DNA from: DATCZB01 sp035513215 | GTDB lineage: Bacteria; Pseudomonadota; Gammaproteobacteria; Steroidobacterales; Rariloculaceae | Assembly (NCBI GenBank): GCA_035513215.1 | Contig: DATKCK010000015.1 | Location: forward strand, 38,043 to 102,042 | Direction: 5' to 3' | DNA length: 64,000 nucleotides | Part shown: positions 24,780 through 33,280 of the stretch, piece after piece | How the letters are laid out: each line of letters starts with the position of its first letter | Position numbering within the stretch: the first letter of the stretch is position 1 | Made by a program: the position numbers and the translations under genes | The notes under the pieces: model-generated | Database searches by the model: none | What the model was told of the DNA's origin: nothing | What the model saw: only the letters and a program-made list of their open reading frames with translations

Positions 24780-26666
24780 ATGTTGAAGGGAAATGCACTG
24801 GCGCTGAGCCTGATCCTGCTCGCGCCGCTGACGGCGCCGGCGCAGCAAAGCGAAGGCGAGCTGATCTATCAGGCCCTGTGCGCGGCCTGCCACAACGAGC
24901 CGCCCGACGAGACAACGCCACGCATCGATGCGCTGCGGCAGCTCGATGCCAACACGATCGTCGACTCGCTGGCCTCCGGCACGATGCGCCTGCAGGGTCA
25001 GGCGATGAATCCAGAGCAGCGCGTTCAGGTCGCCGAGTACATCGCCGGCGCGCCGATCGCGGCGCGCGTTACCCGGTTCGACCGCGGGCAATGCGAACGA
25101 GCGCCGGGTCTTCCCGACCTGACGGCCGGCACAATCTGGAACGGCTGGGGTCCCGACGCGTCGAACTCGCGCTACCAGGCGGCGGCTGGCATCGTGCCGG
25201 GCGACGTGGCGAAGCTCGAGCTCAAATGGGCGTTCGGCATCCCGAATACGCAGCAGTCGCGCTCGCAGCCGGCCGTCGTCGGTGGCCGGCTCTTCATGGG
25301 CAGCCAGTCGGGCGCCGTCTATGCGCTCGATGCCGAGACCGGATGCCTCTTCTGGACGTTCGATGCCGAGACCTGGGTCAGAACGGCGATCTCGGTCGGT
25401 CCGGGTCCCGGCGGTTATGCAATCTATTTCACCGATGCGGCGGCGAAGGCTTACGCGGTCGATGCGCAGACCGGGCAGCTCATCTGGTCGCGCCAGATCG
25501 ACGATCACCCGGGGCGTCGCGGCACGGGCTCGCCGACACTTTACGACGGCGTGCTCTATGTCCCGGTCTCGGGTGTCTCCGAGGAGACGGCCGCCTCGAA
25601 TCCCGACTACGAATGCTGCACGTTTCGCGGCAGCCTGACGGCGCTCGACGCCGTGACAGGCGAGGTCATCTGGAAGACCTACACCGTCCCCGAGCCCGAG
25701 CGCCGCGGTACGAGCACGACCGGCAAGCCGCTCTGGGGACCCTCGGGGTCGCCGATCTGGAGCGCGCCGACGATCGATGAGAAACGCGGATTGATCTATG
25801 CGGCGACCGGCAACGGCTATGCCGACCCGCCCGTCGAAACCTCCGATGCCATCCTCGCTTTCTCGATGGCGACGGGCGAAATCGCCTGGATCAACCAGGT
25901 CATGGGTCCCGACACCTGGATCATGGGCTGCGGCGGCGATGCGCCGGTCGGCGGACGAGGCGGTCGCGGCCGCGGCGGCCCGCCGGGCGCAGGCGGGGGT
26001 GGCGGCGGCCCGGGAGGCGTGGCTCAGGCGCCAAACCCCAACTGTCCCGACGACGTCGGGCCCGATTTCGATTTCTCGGCCTCGCCGATCCTGACGACGC
26101 TCGCCGACGGCACCGACGTCCTGATCGCGACGCAAAAGGCGGGGCTTGGTTTTGCGCTCGATCCGGACGACGAAGGGCGCACGCTCTGGACCTATCGCTG
26201 GGGGCAGGGCAGTCCCGTCGGCGGCGTCTGGGGCGCGACGACGGACGGCGAGCGTGCCTACTTCGCCGTGGCCGATCAGTTCACCGAGAACCCGGGCGGC
26301 GTGCATGGCGTCGATATCGCCACGGGCGAGCGCATCTGGTTCTCCGAGCCCGCGGCTCCTCTTTGCGGAGGCGGGCAGGGCTGCAGCTCGGCGCAATCGG
26401 CCGCGCTGACGTCGATTCCCGGCGTCGTCTTCGCGGGCGCCGCCGATGGCGGCATTCGCGCGCACGCTGCGTCGACCGGCCGCGTCATCTGGTCATTCGA
26501 CACGAACGGCGACTTCGATACCGTCAACGGGATTCCCGCGAGCGGCGGCTCGATGGATGGGCCCGGACCCGTCGTCTCGGGCGGCATGCTCTATGTCACG
26601 TCGGGCAACGGCGGGATCGTGGGGACGCCGGGGAATGTGTTGCTGGCGTTCGGAGTTGAGGAGTAA
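24780..26666 (+). CDS. PQQ-type beta-propeller dehydrogenase with N-terminal cytochrome c domain
   Basis: 628 residues. A signal peptide (ending APAQQ) precedes a heme motif CAACH (Cys34, Cys37, His38). From about residue 115 the WNGWGPDASNSRYQ start and repeated blade motifs (GGRLFMGSQSGAVYALDAETG; GSLTALDAVTGEVIWKT) show a quinoprotein propeller like polyvinyl-alcohol or alcohol dehydrogenases. GGGAG five bases before the ATG supports this start over one 12 bases upstream. A glycine-rich loop lies at about bases 25950-26026. The substrate is probably an alcohol, oxidised in the periplasm with electrons passed to cytochromes. Confidence 0.88.
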   Translation: MLKGNALALSLILLAPLTAPAQQSEGELIYQALCAACHNEPPDETTPRIDALRQLDANTIVDSLASGTMRLQGQAMNPEQRVQVAEYIAGAPIAARVTRFDRGQCERAPGLPDLTAGTIWNGWGPDASNSRYQAAAGIVPGDVAKLELKWAFGIPNTQQSRSQPAVVGGRLFMGSQSGAVYALDAETGCLFWTFDAETWVRTAISVGPGPGGYAIYFTDAAAKAYAVDAQTGQLIWSRQIDDHPGRRGTGSPTLYDGVLYVPVSGVSEETAASNPDYECCTFRGSLTALDAVTGEVIWKTYTVPEPERRGTSTTGKPLWGPSGSPIWSAPTIDEKRGLIYAATGNGYADPPVETSDAILAFSMATGEIAWINQVMGPDTWIMGCGGDAPVGGRGGRGRGGPPGAGGGGGGPGGVAQAPNPNCPDDVGPDFDFSASPILTTLADGTDVLIATQKAGLGFALDPDDEGRTLWTYRWGQGSPVGGVWGATTDGERAYFAVADQFTENPGGVHGVDIATGERIWFSEPAAPLCGGGQGCSSAQSAALTSIPGVVFAGAADGGIRAHAASTGRVIWSFDTNGDFDTVNGIPASGGSMDGPGPVVSGGMLYVTSGNGGIVGTPGNVLLAFGVEE

Positions 26667-26747
26667 AAGGCCCGTCACCGGATTCCCCTGGCTGGACCTT
26701 GTAAGGCAGACTTCGCGGAAGCAGACAACAAACGCGTCCGAAGCCGA

Positions 26748-28994
26748 CTACAGGCAGCTATTCAACCCGTCGATCCAGCTCTCGAGCAGCGCGACCCCGG
26801 CGCTATCGACGAGGCTCGATGCCAGGGGCGGCATGCCGTTCACGTCGCGGCGGCTCATGCGCCCGACGAGGACGGATTGCCCCGCGTTGCCGGGCGCGAT
26901 GATCCTGGCCGCGCCGCCGAGTCCGAGATCGCCGTTCTGCGGCGGCGCGTCGCAGGCGTTCGTCTGGGCTAGCGTCGCCCGGAATCTGAGATCGAGATCG
27001 CTCGGCGCGGGCCCGTTGGGCCTGTGACATTGCGCGCAGTTCGTGTGCAGGTAGGAGCGCGCGCGATCGGCTAACGATTCCGCGGAATCGAACGGATCGA
27101 CGAGACTATCGAGCGTCGACGGATCGCCGACGAGGCCGTCGAGCACGAAGACGTCGTCGAGCGTTGCGAGCTGATTGGCGGTGCGTCCGGTGCTCGGATA
27201 GGTCGCATTGCCGTTGAGCTGAAGCGTTTCGAGGCCGAGCGTGTTCCCGGCCGCCGCCGTATGGCAGACATTGCACTGCGCCGTGCTCGGAAAGATCCAG
27301 TCCTGGCCCTGGACGTTCTCGACGGCGCCGCCCTCGGCGAGAACGCCGTCACCGAGCTGATCGTCCCACTGGTAACTGTAGCCGGTCCAGACACCGTCCG
27401 GATGGTGCATCAGGACTCTCGTCTCGATCAGGTCGCCACCGAGATGAAACTGCTTGACGAGGATGGAGCCCGGCGGAAAGGTGAAGTCGCCGTCCGCCTC
27501 CAGCTCGATGTCGGTGCCGTTCGGAATCGCGAGCCAGCGGGTCTTGTCGGCGCCGTCGGACCAGAACGGCGCCGTCACGGTATACGGAATCAGGCCGCTG
27601 CCCGGCTGGCTCGCATCCGTGGCGGCCATGCATCCCGTATCGGACAGCAGAGCAGGCACGGGGCTCGGATTCGATCCGAAGGGGCCTGGCACGATCTTGT
27701 AGAGACCGCCGCCGCCGATGTCGACGAGATAGAGCTCGTTGTCGTTGCCCTGGCCGAACGACGCGATCGCGAGACTCGTGTCGATCAGAAGCTCGTCGGT
27801 CAGCCCACCCGCGCCGTCGTCGACGAGCCGCCAGAACCGACCGCTGCCGAAGTCGGCGAAGAGATAGCTGCCAGCGAGCCCGGGCAGCGCAGCGCCGCGA
27901 TAGACGTAGCCGCCCGTTACCGAGACGCCTTCGCTGCGCGGGTACTCGTGCACGGGATCGATGAGGTTCGTCGCCGTCGCGCAGCTTGCGGCCGACGAGC
28001 CGAAATCGTGGGCGCCTTCGCGGCAGTCCCAGCCGTAATTGCCGCCGAGCTCGATCAGATCGATCTCCTCGAAGCTGCCCTGCCCGACGTCGCCCGCCCA
28101 GAGATCGCCGGTCGCCGTGTCGAACGTCCAACGCCAGGGGTTGCGCAGGCCCCAGGCGAAGATCTCGGGACAGTTGTTAGTCAGCATGTCGGGGTCGGCA
28201 GGGCAGGCCGCGCCGCCGGCAAACGGATTGTCGGGCGGGATCGCGTAGGGCGTGCCGCCGTCGACATCGATGCGCAGCATAGCGCCGAGCAGATTTCGCG
28301 TTTCCTGCGCGCGGCTATTCGGGTCGCCGCTCGACCCGCCGTCGCCGAAGCCGATGTAGAGGTGCCCGTCGGGACCGAAAGCGATGTTGCCGCCGTTGTG
28401 ATTCGAGAAATCCTGCTCGAGCCTCAGAATGTCCTCGCGGCTCCCCGCATTGAGCGTCTCACCGCCGGCATTGACGTCGAATCGCGCAATGATCGAGGTC
28501 AGGGGAGAGCCCGAGTCGGTCCACGACAGGAAGACTTCGCCGTTCACCTCGAAGTCCGGGTGAAACCCCATGCCGAGAAGACCGCCTTCGCCGCTAGCGC
28601 TGAAATTGGTAATCGCATTGAGATCGATGAAATCTGGCAGAAAGCTCGTCGTGTCCGGGTCGTCGGCGAAGACGCGAACGCGCCCGCCTTTCTCGAGCAC
28701 GAACCAGCGGTTCGAGTCGCCCGGCGCCTGAAGCATGGCCAGCGGCTGACTGAAGCTCAAGCTTTCGAACTCGCGCTCGATCTCGACGTCGATGCTGCCG
28801 GTCTCACGGTCAGGCGCGACGCAGGTCAGATTGCTCGGCCGGGCATCGAGCCCGAACTGACCCGACGGGGGCGGCGGCACAGGCGGCTCGGGCGTCGGGT
28901 TATCCGACGAGCCGCCGCAGCCGGCGACGGCGATTGCGAAGCTCAAGGGAATGTAAATACGCATGGAACGCGGCGCAGTGAGACGTCGATTCAT
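26748..28994 (-). CDS. sorbosone/glucose-dehydrogenase-like lipoprotein fused to a cytochrome c-like domain
   Basis: 748 residues. The N-terminus ends SFAIAVAGCGGSSDNP, a lipobox. Residues about 65-435 follow the PQQ-dependent soluble aldose dehydrogenase propeller: LLGMGFHPDFEVNGEVFLSW, GGNIAFGPDGHLYIGFGDGG, FAWGLRNPWRWTFD and GGNYGWDCREG. The C-terminal half has two heme motifs, CNVCH and CAQCH (THCAQCHRPN-type). It would oxidise a sugar or related compound at the outer or inner membrane and pass electrons to its own hemes. A start 10 codons later (28964) is equally possible. Confidence 0.87.
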   Translation of the reverse strand: MNRRLTAPRSMRIYIPLSFAIAVAGCGGSSDNPTPEPPVPPPPSGQFGLDARPSNLTCVAPDRETGSIDVEIEREFESLSFSQPLAMLQAPGDSNRWFVLEKGGRVRVFADDPDTTSFLPDFIDLNAITNFSASGEGGLLGMGFHPDFEVNGEVFLSWTDSGSPLTSIIARFDVNAGGETLNAGSREDILRLEQDFSNHNGGNIAFGPDGHLYIGFGDGGSSGDPNSRAQETRNLLGAMLRIDVDGGTPYAIPPDNPFAGGAACPADPDMLTNNCPEIFAWGLRNPWRWTFDTATGDLWAGDVGQGSFEEIDLIELGGNYGWDCREGAHDFGSSAASCATATNLIDPVHEYPRSEGVSVTGGYVYRGAALPGLAGSYLFADFGSGRFWRLVDDGAGGLTDELLIDTSLAIASFGQGNDNELYLVDIGGGGLYKIVPGPFGSNPSPVPALLSDTGCMAATDASQPGSGLIPYTVTAPFWSDGADKTRWLAIPNGTDIELEADGDFTFPPGSILVKQFHLGGDLIETRVLMHHPDGVWTGYSYQWDDQLGDGVLAEGGAVENVQGQDWIFPSTAQCNVCHTAAAGNTLGLETLQLNGNATYPSTGRTANQLATLDDVFVLDGLVGDPSTLDSLVDPFDSAESLADRARSYLHTNCAQCHRPNGPAPSDLDLRFRATLAQTNACDAPPQNGDLGLGGAARIIAPGNAGQSVLVGRMSRRDVNGMPPLASSLVDSAGVALLESWIDGLNSCL

Positions 28995-29050
28995 CCTGAC
29001 AGATTCGTGGGCCCGTTCAAGCGGGATTTCGGTCGCAATTCACCGACAGA

Positions 29051-30025
29051 TCAGCGTGCCGAAGCGTGTTCCTCGCGGAACCGTCTTTGGCTCCAGAAGT
29101 ACTGCGCCGGGCATCTGCGTATCGCGTTCTCGAGAATCGACACCATTCGTTTCGTATCTTGAACGACATCATCCGTCGGAAAATCCTCGAGAGCCGGCTC
29201 GAACTCGATTATGTAACCGGACTCGTCGGATCTTCGACGAAAGTGGAGCGGCACGACTTCCGCCCCGCTGAGTCGCGCCAGTCGCGCTGTCGCCGTGCTC
29301 ATCAGAACCGGGGCACCGAAGAATTCGATTCGGGCGGCCGACTGCTCGGAGAAGGATTCGTCTGCGGCAAACCAGACGGCGCCATTGTTCCTGAGGCTTC
29401 TGACGATCGCCCTGACCGCGCCTTTCGGGTAAGTCTCGTCAGCGTAGCGCTCGCGGCGTCTGCGTTGGATTTCGTTCAGGAGCCGGCTGCGGCGCTTGTT
29501 GTAGACAAGTGTGTATCTCGGCACGTAGTCCTTGATGACTGGCCCGCAGATCTCGAAGGGCGTGAAGTGACCGGCGGCGAGAATCACGCCTTTGCCCTTC
29601 GCCAGAGCACGTTCGAGGTGCTCGATGCCTTCGACCTCGACCAGTGTGCGCAGACGCTTCCCGGAAGCGAACCAGGCCATCGCGATCTCGGCAACGACGG
29701 CACCCATGTTGGCAGCGAAGTCCGCAGCGATCTCGTCGCGCTCGCGACTCGAGAGCTCGGGAAAGCAGAGCTCGAGGTTGCTCCGAACGAGCTTCATCCG
29801 GCTGCGCGACCTGGCCCCCAATTGTCTCCCGAGCCACTTGTGCAGCGCGATCGATTGGCGCCAGGGCAGGCACGCGACGATTCTGAGCCATGCGATGAAC
29901 AGCCAGACGCGCCAATAGCGCGGCCCCCAGAACTTCCACAGCGATACGGCGACGTCCGAGGAGTCCGATCGCGCGTCGCCGCCGAAAAAACCGGAAGAGC
30001 GTCGCTGACGGGGCCTGGATCTCAC
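29051..30025 (-). CDS. lysophospholipid/lipid A acyltransferase family protein (LpxL/HtrB-like)
   Basis: 324 residues. GHFTPFE gives the HX4(D/E) catalytic motif of late lipid A acyltransferases, and WFAADESFSEQSAARIEFFG matches the conserved block of the family. One hydrophobic segment (VWLFIAWLRIVACL) anchors it to the inner membrane. The start is GTG, directly abutting the TGA of the upstream GFA gene, so they are coupled. It probably adds a secondary acyl chain to lipid A or a related lipid. LPS genes occur 6 kb away. Confidence 0.88.
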   Translation of the reverse strand: MRSRPRQRRSSGFFGGDARSDSSDVAVSLWKFWGPRYWRVWLFIAWLRIVACLPWRQSIALHKWLGRQLGARSRSRMKLVRSNLELCFPELSSRERDEIAADFAANMGAVVAEIAMAWFASGKRLRTLVEVEGIEHLERALAKGKGVILAAGHFTPFEICGPVIKDYVPRYTLVYNKRRSRLLNEIQRRRRERYADETYPKGAVRAIVRSLRNNGAVWFAADESFSEQSAARIEFFGAPVLMSTATARLARLSGAEVVPLHFRRRSDESGYIIEFEPALEDFPTDDVVQDTKRMVSILENAIRRCPAQYFWSQRRFREEHASAR

Positions 30026-30406
30026 TCAGCCTTTCCTCTGCAGCTCATCCCGCGTATCGAACCATGGGATGCGCTCGGAATGGAAGACGTGCGTTTCGGG
30101 GGAGAACGCCTCCGGCTCGTCGAAGACGTTGAGATAGATGTCGATCTCGTTCGCCCGCTTTTCCGTTTCGTAGGCGATCGGCGTGCCGCAGCGGTCGCAG
30201 AAGGATCGACGGACGCCGGGCGAGGACTCGAAGACGGACGGTTCCCGGCGAAAGACGACGTCGCCCCTGGCGAAGTTGACGAAGCAGGCGACGGGCGAGC
30301 CCGTGTGCCGCCGGCAGCTCGCGCAGTGGCAATAGGCGACCCAGCTCGGCGTACCGTTCGCTTCGAATTCGATGTTGCCGCAAAGGCAATGGCCGTGAGC
30401 CGTCAT
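30026..30406 (-). CDS. GFA family (CENP-V/GFA domain) zinc protein
   Basis: 126 residues with the Cys pattern HCLCGNIEFEA...YCHCASCRRHTGSPV...FCDRCGTPIAY, which binds structural and catalytic zinc in glutathione-dependent formaldehyde-activating-like proteins. GGGAG is four bases before the ATG. The start overlaps the stop of a 57-codon ORF by four bases. Most members of this family have no proven enzyme activity, so the specific reaction is open. Confidence 0.9.
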   Translation of the reverse strand: MTAHGHCLCGNIEFEANGTPSWVAYCHCASCRRHTGSPVACFVNFARGDVVFRREPSVFESSPGVRRSFCDRCGTPIAYETEKRANEIDIYLNVFDEPEAFSPETHVFHSERIPWFDTRDELQRKG

Positions 30407-30576
30407 GCTGCTCCCGCTTTCCCATCGAGTCTCGACAGCATACGTTTCAGCGCCACCTGCCGGTAGCTCTGCTCGATCAGCGCTTCGACGAGCTTCCAAT
30501 CCAGCGGCCCGTCCGCCCACAAGCTAGAAATTACTTTATCTTGTACTTTCAATAGCGTATCGCTATCTCTTCTCAT
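30403..30576 (-). pseudogene. 57-residue ORF resembling the C-terminal end of MmcQ/YjbR proteins
   Basis: Reverse-strand ORF starting MRRDSDTLLKVQDKVISSLW; then DWKLVEALIEQSYRQVALKR, which resembles the last helix of MmcQ/YjbR DNA-binding proteins (family members end in a ...I..SYR.VAPKRL pattern). The preceding about 90 residues of that family are missing, and the bases around 30525-30575 are AT-rich and unlike the gene's other half. It is best read as a truncated remnant, possibly still translated, because its stop overlaps the GFA start (ATGA). Confidence 0.5.
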
Positions 30577-30588
30577 CGATTCGAAGAA

Positions 30589-31455
30589 TCAGCGGCTGCT
30601 CATGCCCCAGCGCTCGACGGTGCGCCGCTCGATCGTCTTGAAGATCACGTTCTCGACGACGAGGCCGAACAGGATGACGGTCAGAAGGCCCGCGAATACG
30701 TCGGCGATCAGAAGCTGATTCTTGCGCTCGAAGACGAACCAGCCGAGCCCGCCCGATCCGCCCTGGGCGCCGAAGACGAGCTCCGCGGCGATCAGCGTGC
30801 GCCAGGCGAAAGCCCAGCCGATCTTGAGGCCGGTCAGAATGCTCGGGAATGCGCCCGGGATCAGAATCTTGAGGATATAGGCGCCGTGCGAGAGGCCGTA
30901 GTTCTGACCGACCATCCGCAGCGTGGGGCTCACGCTCTTGAAGCCCGAGAACGTATTCAGTGCCACGGCCCAGAGCACGGCATGGATCAGCACGAAGATG
31001 ATGGCGCCCTCGCCGAGCCCGAACCAGAGCAGGGCGAGCGGCAGCAGCGCGATCGACGGCAGCGGATTGAACATGGCCGTCAGCGTCTCGAGCAGGTCCG
31101 CGCCGATGCGCGTCGCCGTCGCAAGCGCCGTCAGAGCTCCCGCGAGCGCGAGCCCCGCCAGATAGCCGATCAGCAGTATCGGAATCGTGTAGCCGGCCGC
31201 GGCCGGCAGCTCGCCGGACGCGAAAGCGCTGAAGGCCGACGCGAGCGTGTCGAGGAAGGTCGGCAGCACGAGCTCGTTGTCGATGCGTCGGCCGTAGATC
31301 TCCCAGATCGCGGCGAGAACGACGAGGACCAGGCTTTTGCGCAGCCAGCCCATCGACCAGATCGATCGCCAGAGCGATCGCGGGCGCTCGACGACGTCGA
31401 TGCGGTCCCGGTCGACTTCGTAAATGCGGTCGTCCCGCGCAGGCATCTCAGACAT
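30589..31455 (-). CDS. ABC importer permease (nitrate/sulfonate/taurine type)
   Basis: 288 residues, about six membrane helices after a cytoplasmic N-terminus of about 30 residues. The EAA-type loop LLWFGLGEGAIIF and LIPGAFPSILTGLKIGWAFAWRTLIAAELV match SsuC/TauC permeases. It overlaps the ATPase gene by eight bases and is the last gene of a four-gene leftward run with MmgE/PrpD. The substrate is not evident. Confidence 0.9.
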   Translation of the reverse strand: MSEMPARDDRIYEVDRDRIDVVERPRSLWRSIWSMGWLRKSLVLVVLAAIWEIYGRRIDNELVLPTFLDTLASAFSAFASGELPAAAGYTIPILLIGYLAGLALAGALTALATATRIGADLLETLTAMFNPLPSIALLPLALLWFGLGEGAIIFVLIHAVLWAVALNTFSGFKSVSPTLRMVGQNYGLSHGAYILKILIPGAFPSILTGLKIGWAFAWRTLIAAELVFGAQGGSGGLGWFVFERKNQLLIADVFAGLLTVILFGLVVENVIFKTIERRTVERWGMSSR

Positions 31456-32269
31456 TCTCGCGAGCCTCGGATCGTTCGCGATCGAACAGCAGGCTGTGGA
31501 TGCGTTCCGATAGCAAGCGCCCCGAAGCGTCGACCTCGTCCGTGCCGTTGCAGCCGATCTCGGCCTTGGCCTGACCCGGGTGCGGCGACAAGAGCAGGAT
31601 GCGCGTGCCGATCCGGATCGCTTCCGGGATCGAGTGGGTGACGAAGATCACGGTGAAGCGCGTGTCCTCACAGAGCCTCAATAGCTCCGACTGCATCTTG
31701 TCGCGAGTCAGCGCATCGAGGGCCGCAAACGGCTCGTCCATCAGCAAGACTTCGGGCTCGGCCGCCATAGCCCGCGCGATCGCGACGCGCTGCTTCATGC
31801 CGCCCGAGAGCATGTGCGGATAGTTCCGGGCGAACTGGGTCAGCCCAACCTTGTCGATGAAATGGTGGGCGCGTGCCTCGGCGGCCCGGCGATCGAGCTT
31901 GCGGCCGGCAACGAGCGCAAAGCAGATGTTGTCGAGCACGGTCTTCCAGGGTAAAAGCTGATCGAACTCCTGAAACACGAACGCGCGGTCCGGCCCCGGC
32001 TTCGTGATTGGCCGGCCGTTGAGCAGAAGCTCGCCTTCGGTCGGCTCGAGGAATCCGCCGATCGCTTTGAGCAAGGTCGATTTGCCGCAGCCCGAGGGAC
32101 CGAGCAGCACGAATCGGTCGCCGCGCAGCACATCGAAGCTGACGCGATAGGTCGCCGTCGTGATCGTGGTTTCGCTGCGGTATTGCAGCGTCACGCTGCG
32201 TGCCGCGACGAGCGCAGACGCAGGCGTCGAATCGGGCAGCGGACTCGGGCTCGCGGGCACAGCCACCAC
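31448..32269 (-). CDS. ABC importer ATP-binding protein (nitrate/sulfonate/taurine type)
   Basis: 273 residues. Walker A is GPSGCGKS (about residue 59), the signature LSGGMKQRVAIARAM and Walker B VLLMDEPFAALDA are intact, and the H-loop reads FVTHSIPEAI. The start appears to be a GTG that directly abuts the TAG of the substrate-binding protein gene. It drives import by the neighbouring permease. Confidence 0.9.
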   Translation of the reverse strand: MVAVPASPSPLPDSTPASALVAARSVTLQYRSETTITTATYRVSFDVLRGDRFVLLGPSGCGKSTLLKAIGGFLEPTEGELLLNGRPITKPGPDRAFVFQEFDQLLPWKTVLDNICFALVAGRKLDRRAAEARAHHFIDKVGLTQFARNYPHMLSGGMKQRVAIARAMAAEPEVLLMDEPFAALDALTRDKMQSELLRLCEDTRFTVIFVTHSIPEAIRIGTRILLLSPHPGQAKAEIGCNGTDEVDASGRLLSERIHSLLFDRERSEARENV

Positions 32270-33280
32270 CTAGCTGCCGGAGCTGTCGTGAATCTCGGGG
32301 AAGAAGAGGTCGCGCCAGGATGCCGGCAGGTTATCGATCGAGCCGATCGAGTGCATGAATTCGGCGTAGCGCATCGTGTTCTGCGGCGTCGTCGTGAACT
32401 CGATCTCGGGATCGGCAAGGAGCGCCGCGAGCTCGTCGCGGCTCAAGCCCGCGTCGCCGCGCGCCTCGATGAGAACGTCCGCTGCGGCGAGGCTATCCGC
32501 CTCGATCATCCCCATCGCTTCCTCGAGCGCTGCCAGCACGGCCGCGTAAGCCTCGGGATTGCTTTCGCGATAGGCTCGCGTCGTCGACAGCATCGTGAAC
32601 GTCGTCGCGCCGCCCATGACGTCGTTCGAGTTCTGGATCGTGCGGACGCCGGGATCGCGCCGCTCGCGCTGATGGAACGGCGGCGAAGTGTAGTGCGCGG
32701 TGATGTCGCTCGATTGCACCAGCATCGCGATGACGCCGTCCGGATGCGTCATCGAGACCGTGTAAGAGTCGAAGCGCGTTGCTTCATCGGCGCCGTAGCG
32801 CCCGGCCGCATACATCTGCATGATGATCGCGGGTATCGACACCTTGATGGCCGTGACGGCGATCTTGTCGCCTTCACCGACGTCGTCGATCGACTCGAGA
32901 TGCGGCGCGCGCGTATTGAGGTACATCGGCAGGGCCGACACGGCGGCTACGCCTCTGACGTCGAGCGAGTTTCGAGTGCGGTCCCAGAGCGTGATGAAGC
33001 CCGGCGGGCCCGCGATGATGAAATCGACCGAGCGCGATATCAGGGCGTCGTTCATGACGGACGGGCCGCCGAGATCGAGCCACTCGACCGTGAGGCCGTC
33101 GAGCCCGGCCTCGGCCGCATGCTGCTCGATCAGCCCGTGCTCGCGCATCATCAGCAGCGGCAGGAAGCCGACGCCGCCGGCACCCGTCGGGATGCGAACG
33201 ACGAGCGGGTCGCCCGAGCCGCCGCAGCCTGCGAGCAGCACGCAGAGCGCGGCGAGACTTGCGCGCCGGATGCCTTTCAT
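32270..33280 (-). CDS. ABC transporter substrate-binding lipoprotein (NMT1/SsuA-like)
   Basis: 336 residues. The lipobox LLAGCGG gives Cys19. The periplasmic domain reads VRIPTGAGGVGFLPLLMMREHGLIEQ and later SVDFIIAGPPGF, which follow the NMT1/SsuA two-lobed binding-protein pattern. GLTVEWLDLGGPSVMNDALI matches too. The ligand cannot be inferred. It overlaps the MmgE/PrpD gene by four bases, which suggests that the imported compound is processed by that enzyme. Confidence 0.88.
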   Translation of the reverse strand: MKGIRRASLAALCVLLAGCGGSGDPLVVRIPTGAGGVGFLPLLMMREHGLIEQHAAEAGLDGLTVEWLDLGGPSVMNDALISRSVDFIIAGPPGFITLWDRTRNSLDVRGVAAVSALPMYLNTRAPHLESIDDVGEGDKIAVTAIKVSIPAIIMQMYAAGRYGADEATRFDSYTVSMTHPDGVIAMLVQSSDITAHYTSPPFHQRERRDPGVRTIQNSNDVMGGATTFTMLSTTRAYRESNPEAYAAVLAALEEAMGMIEADSLAAADVLIEARGDAGLSRDELAALLADPEIEFTTTPQNTMRYAEFMHSIGSIDNLPASWRDLFFPEIHDSSGS

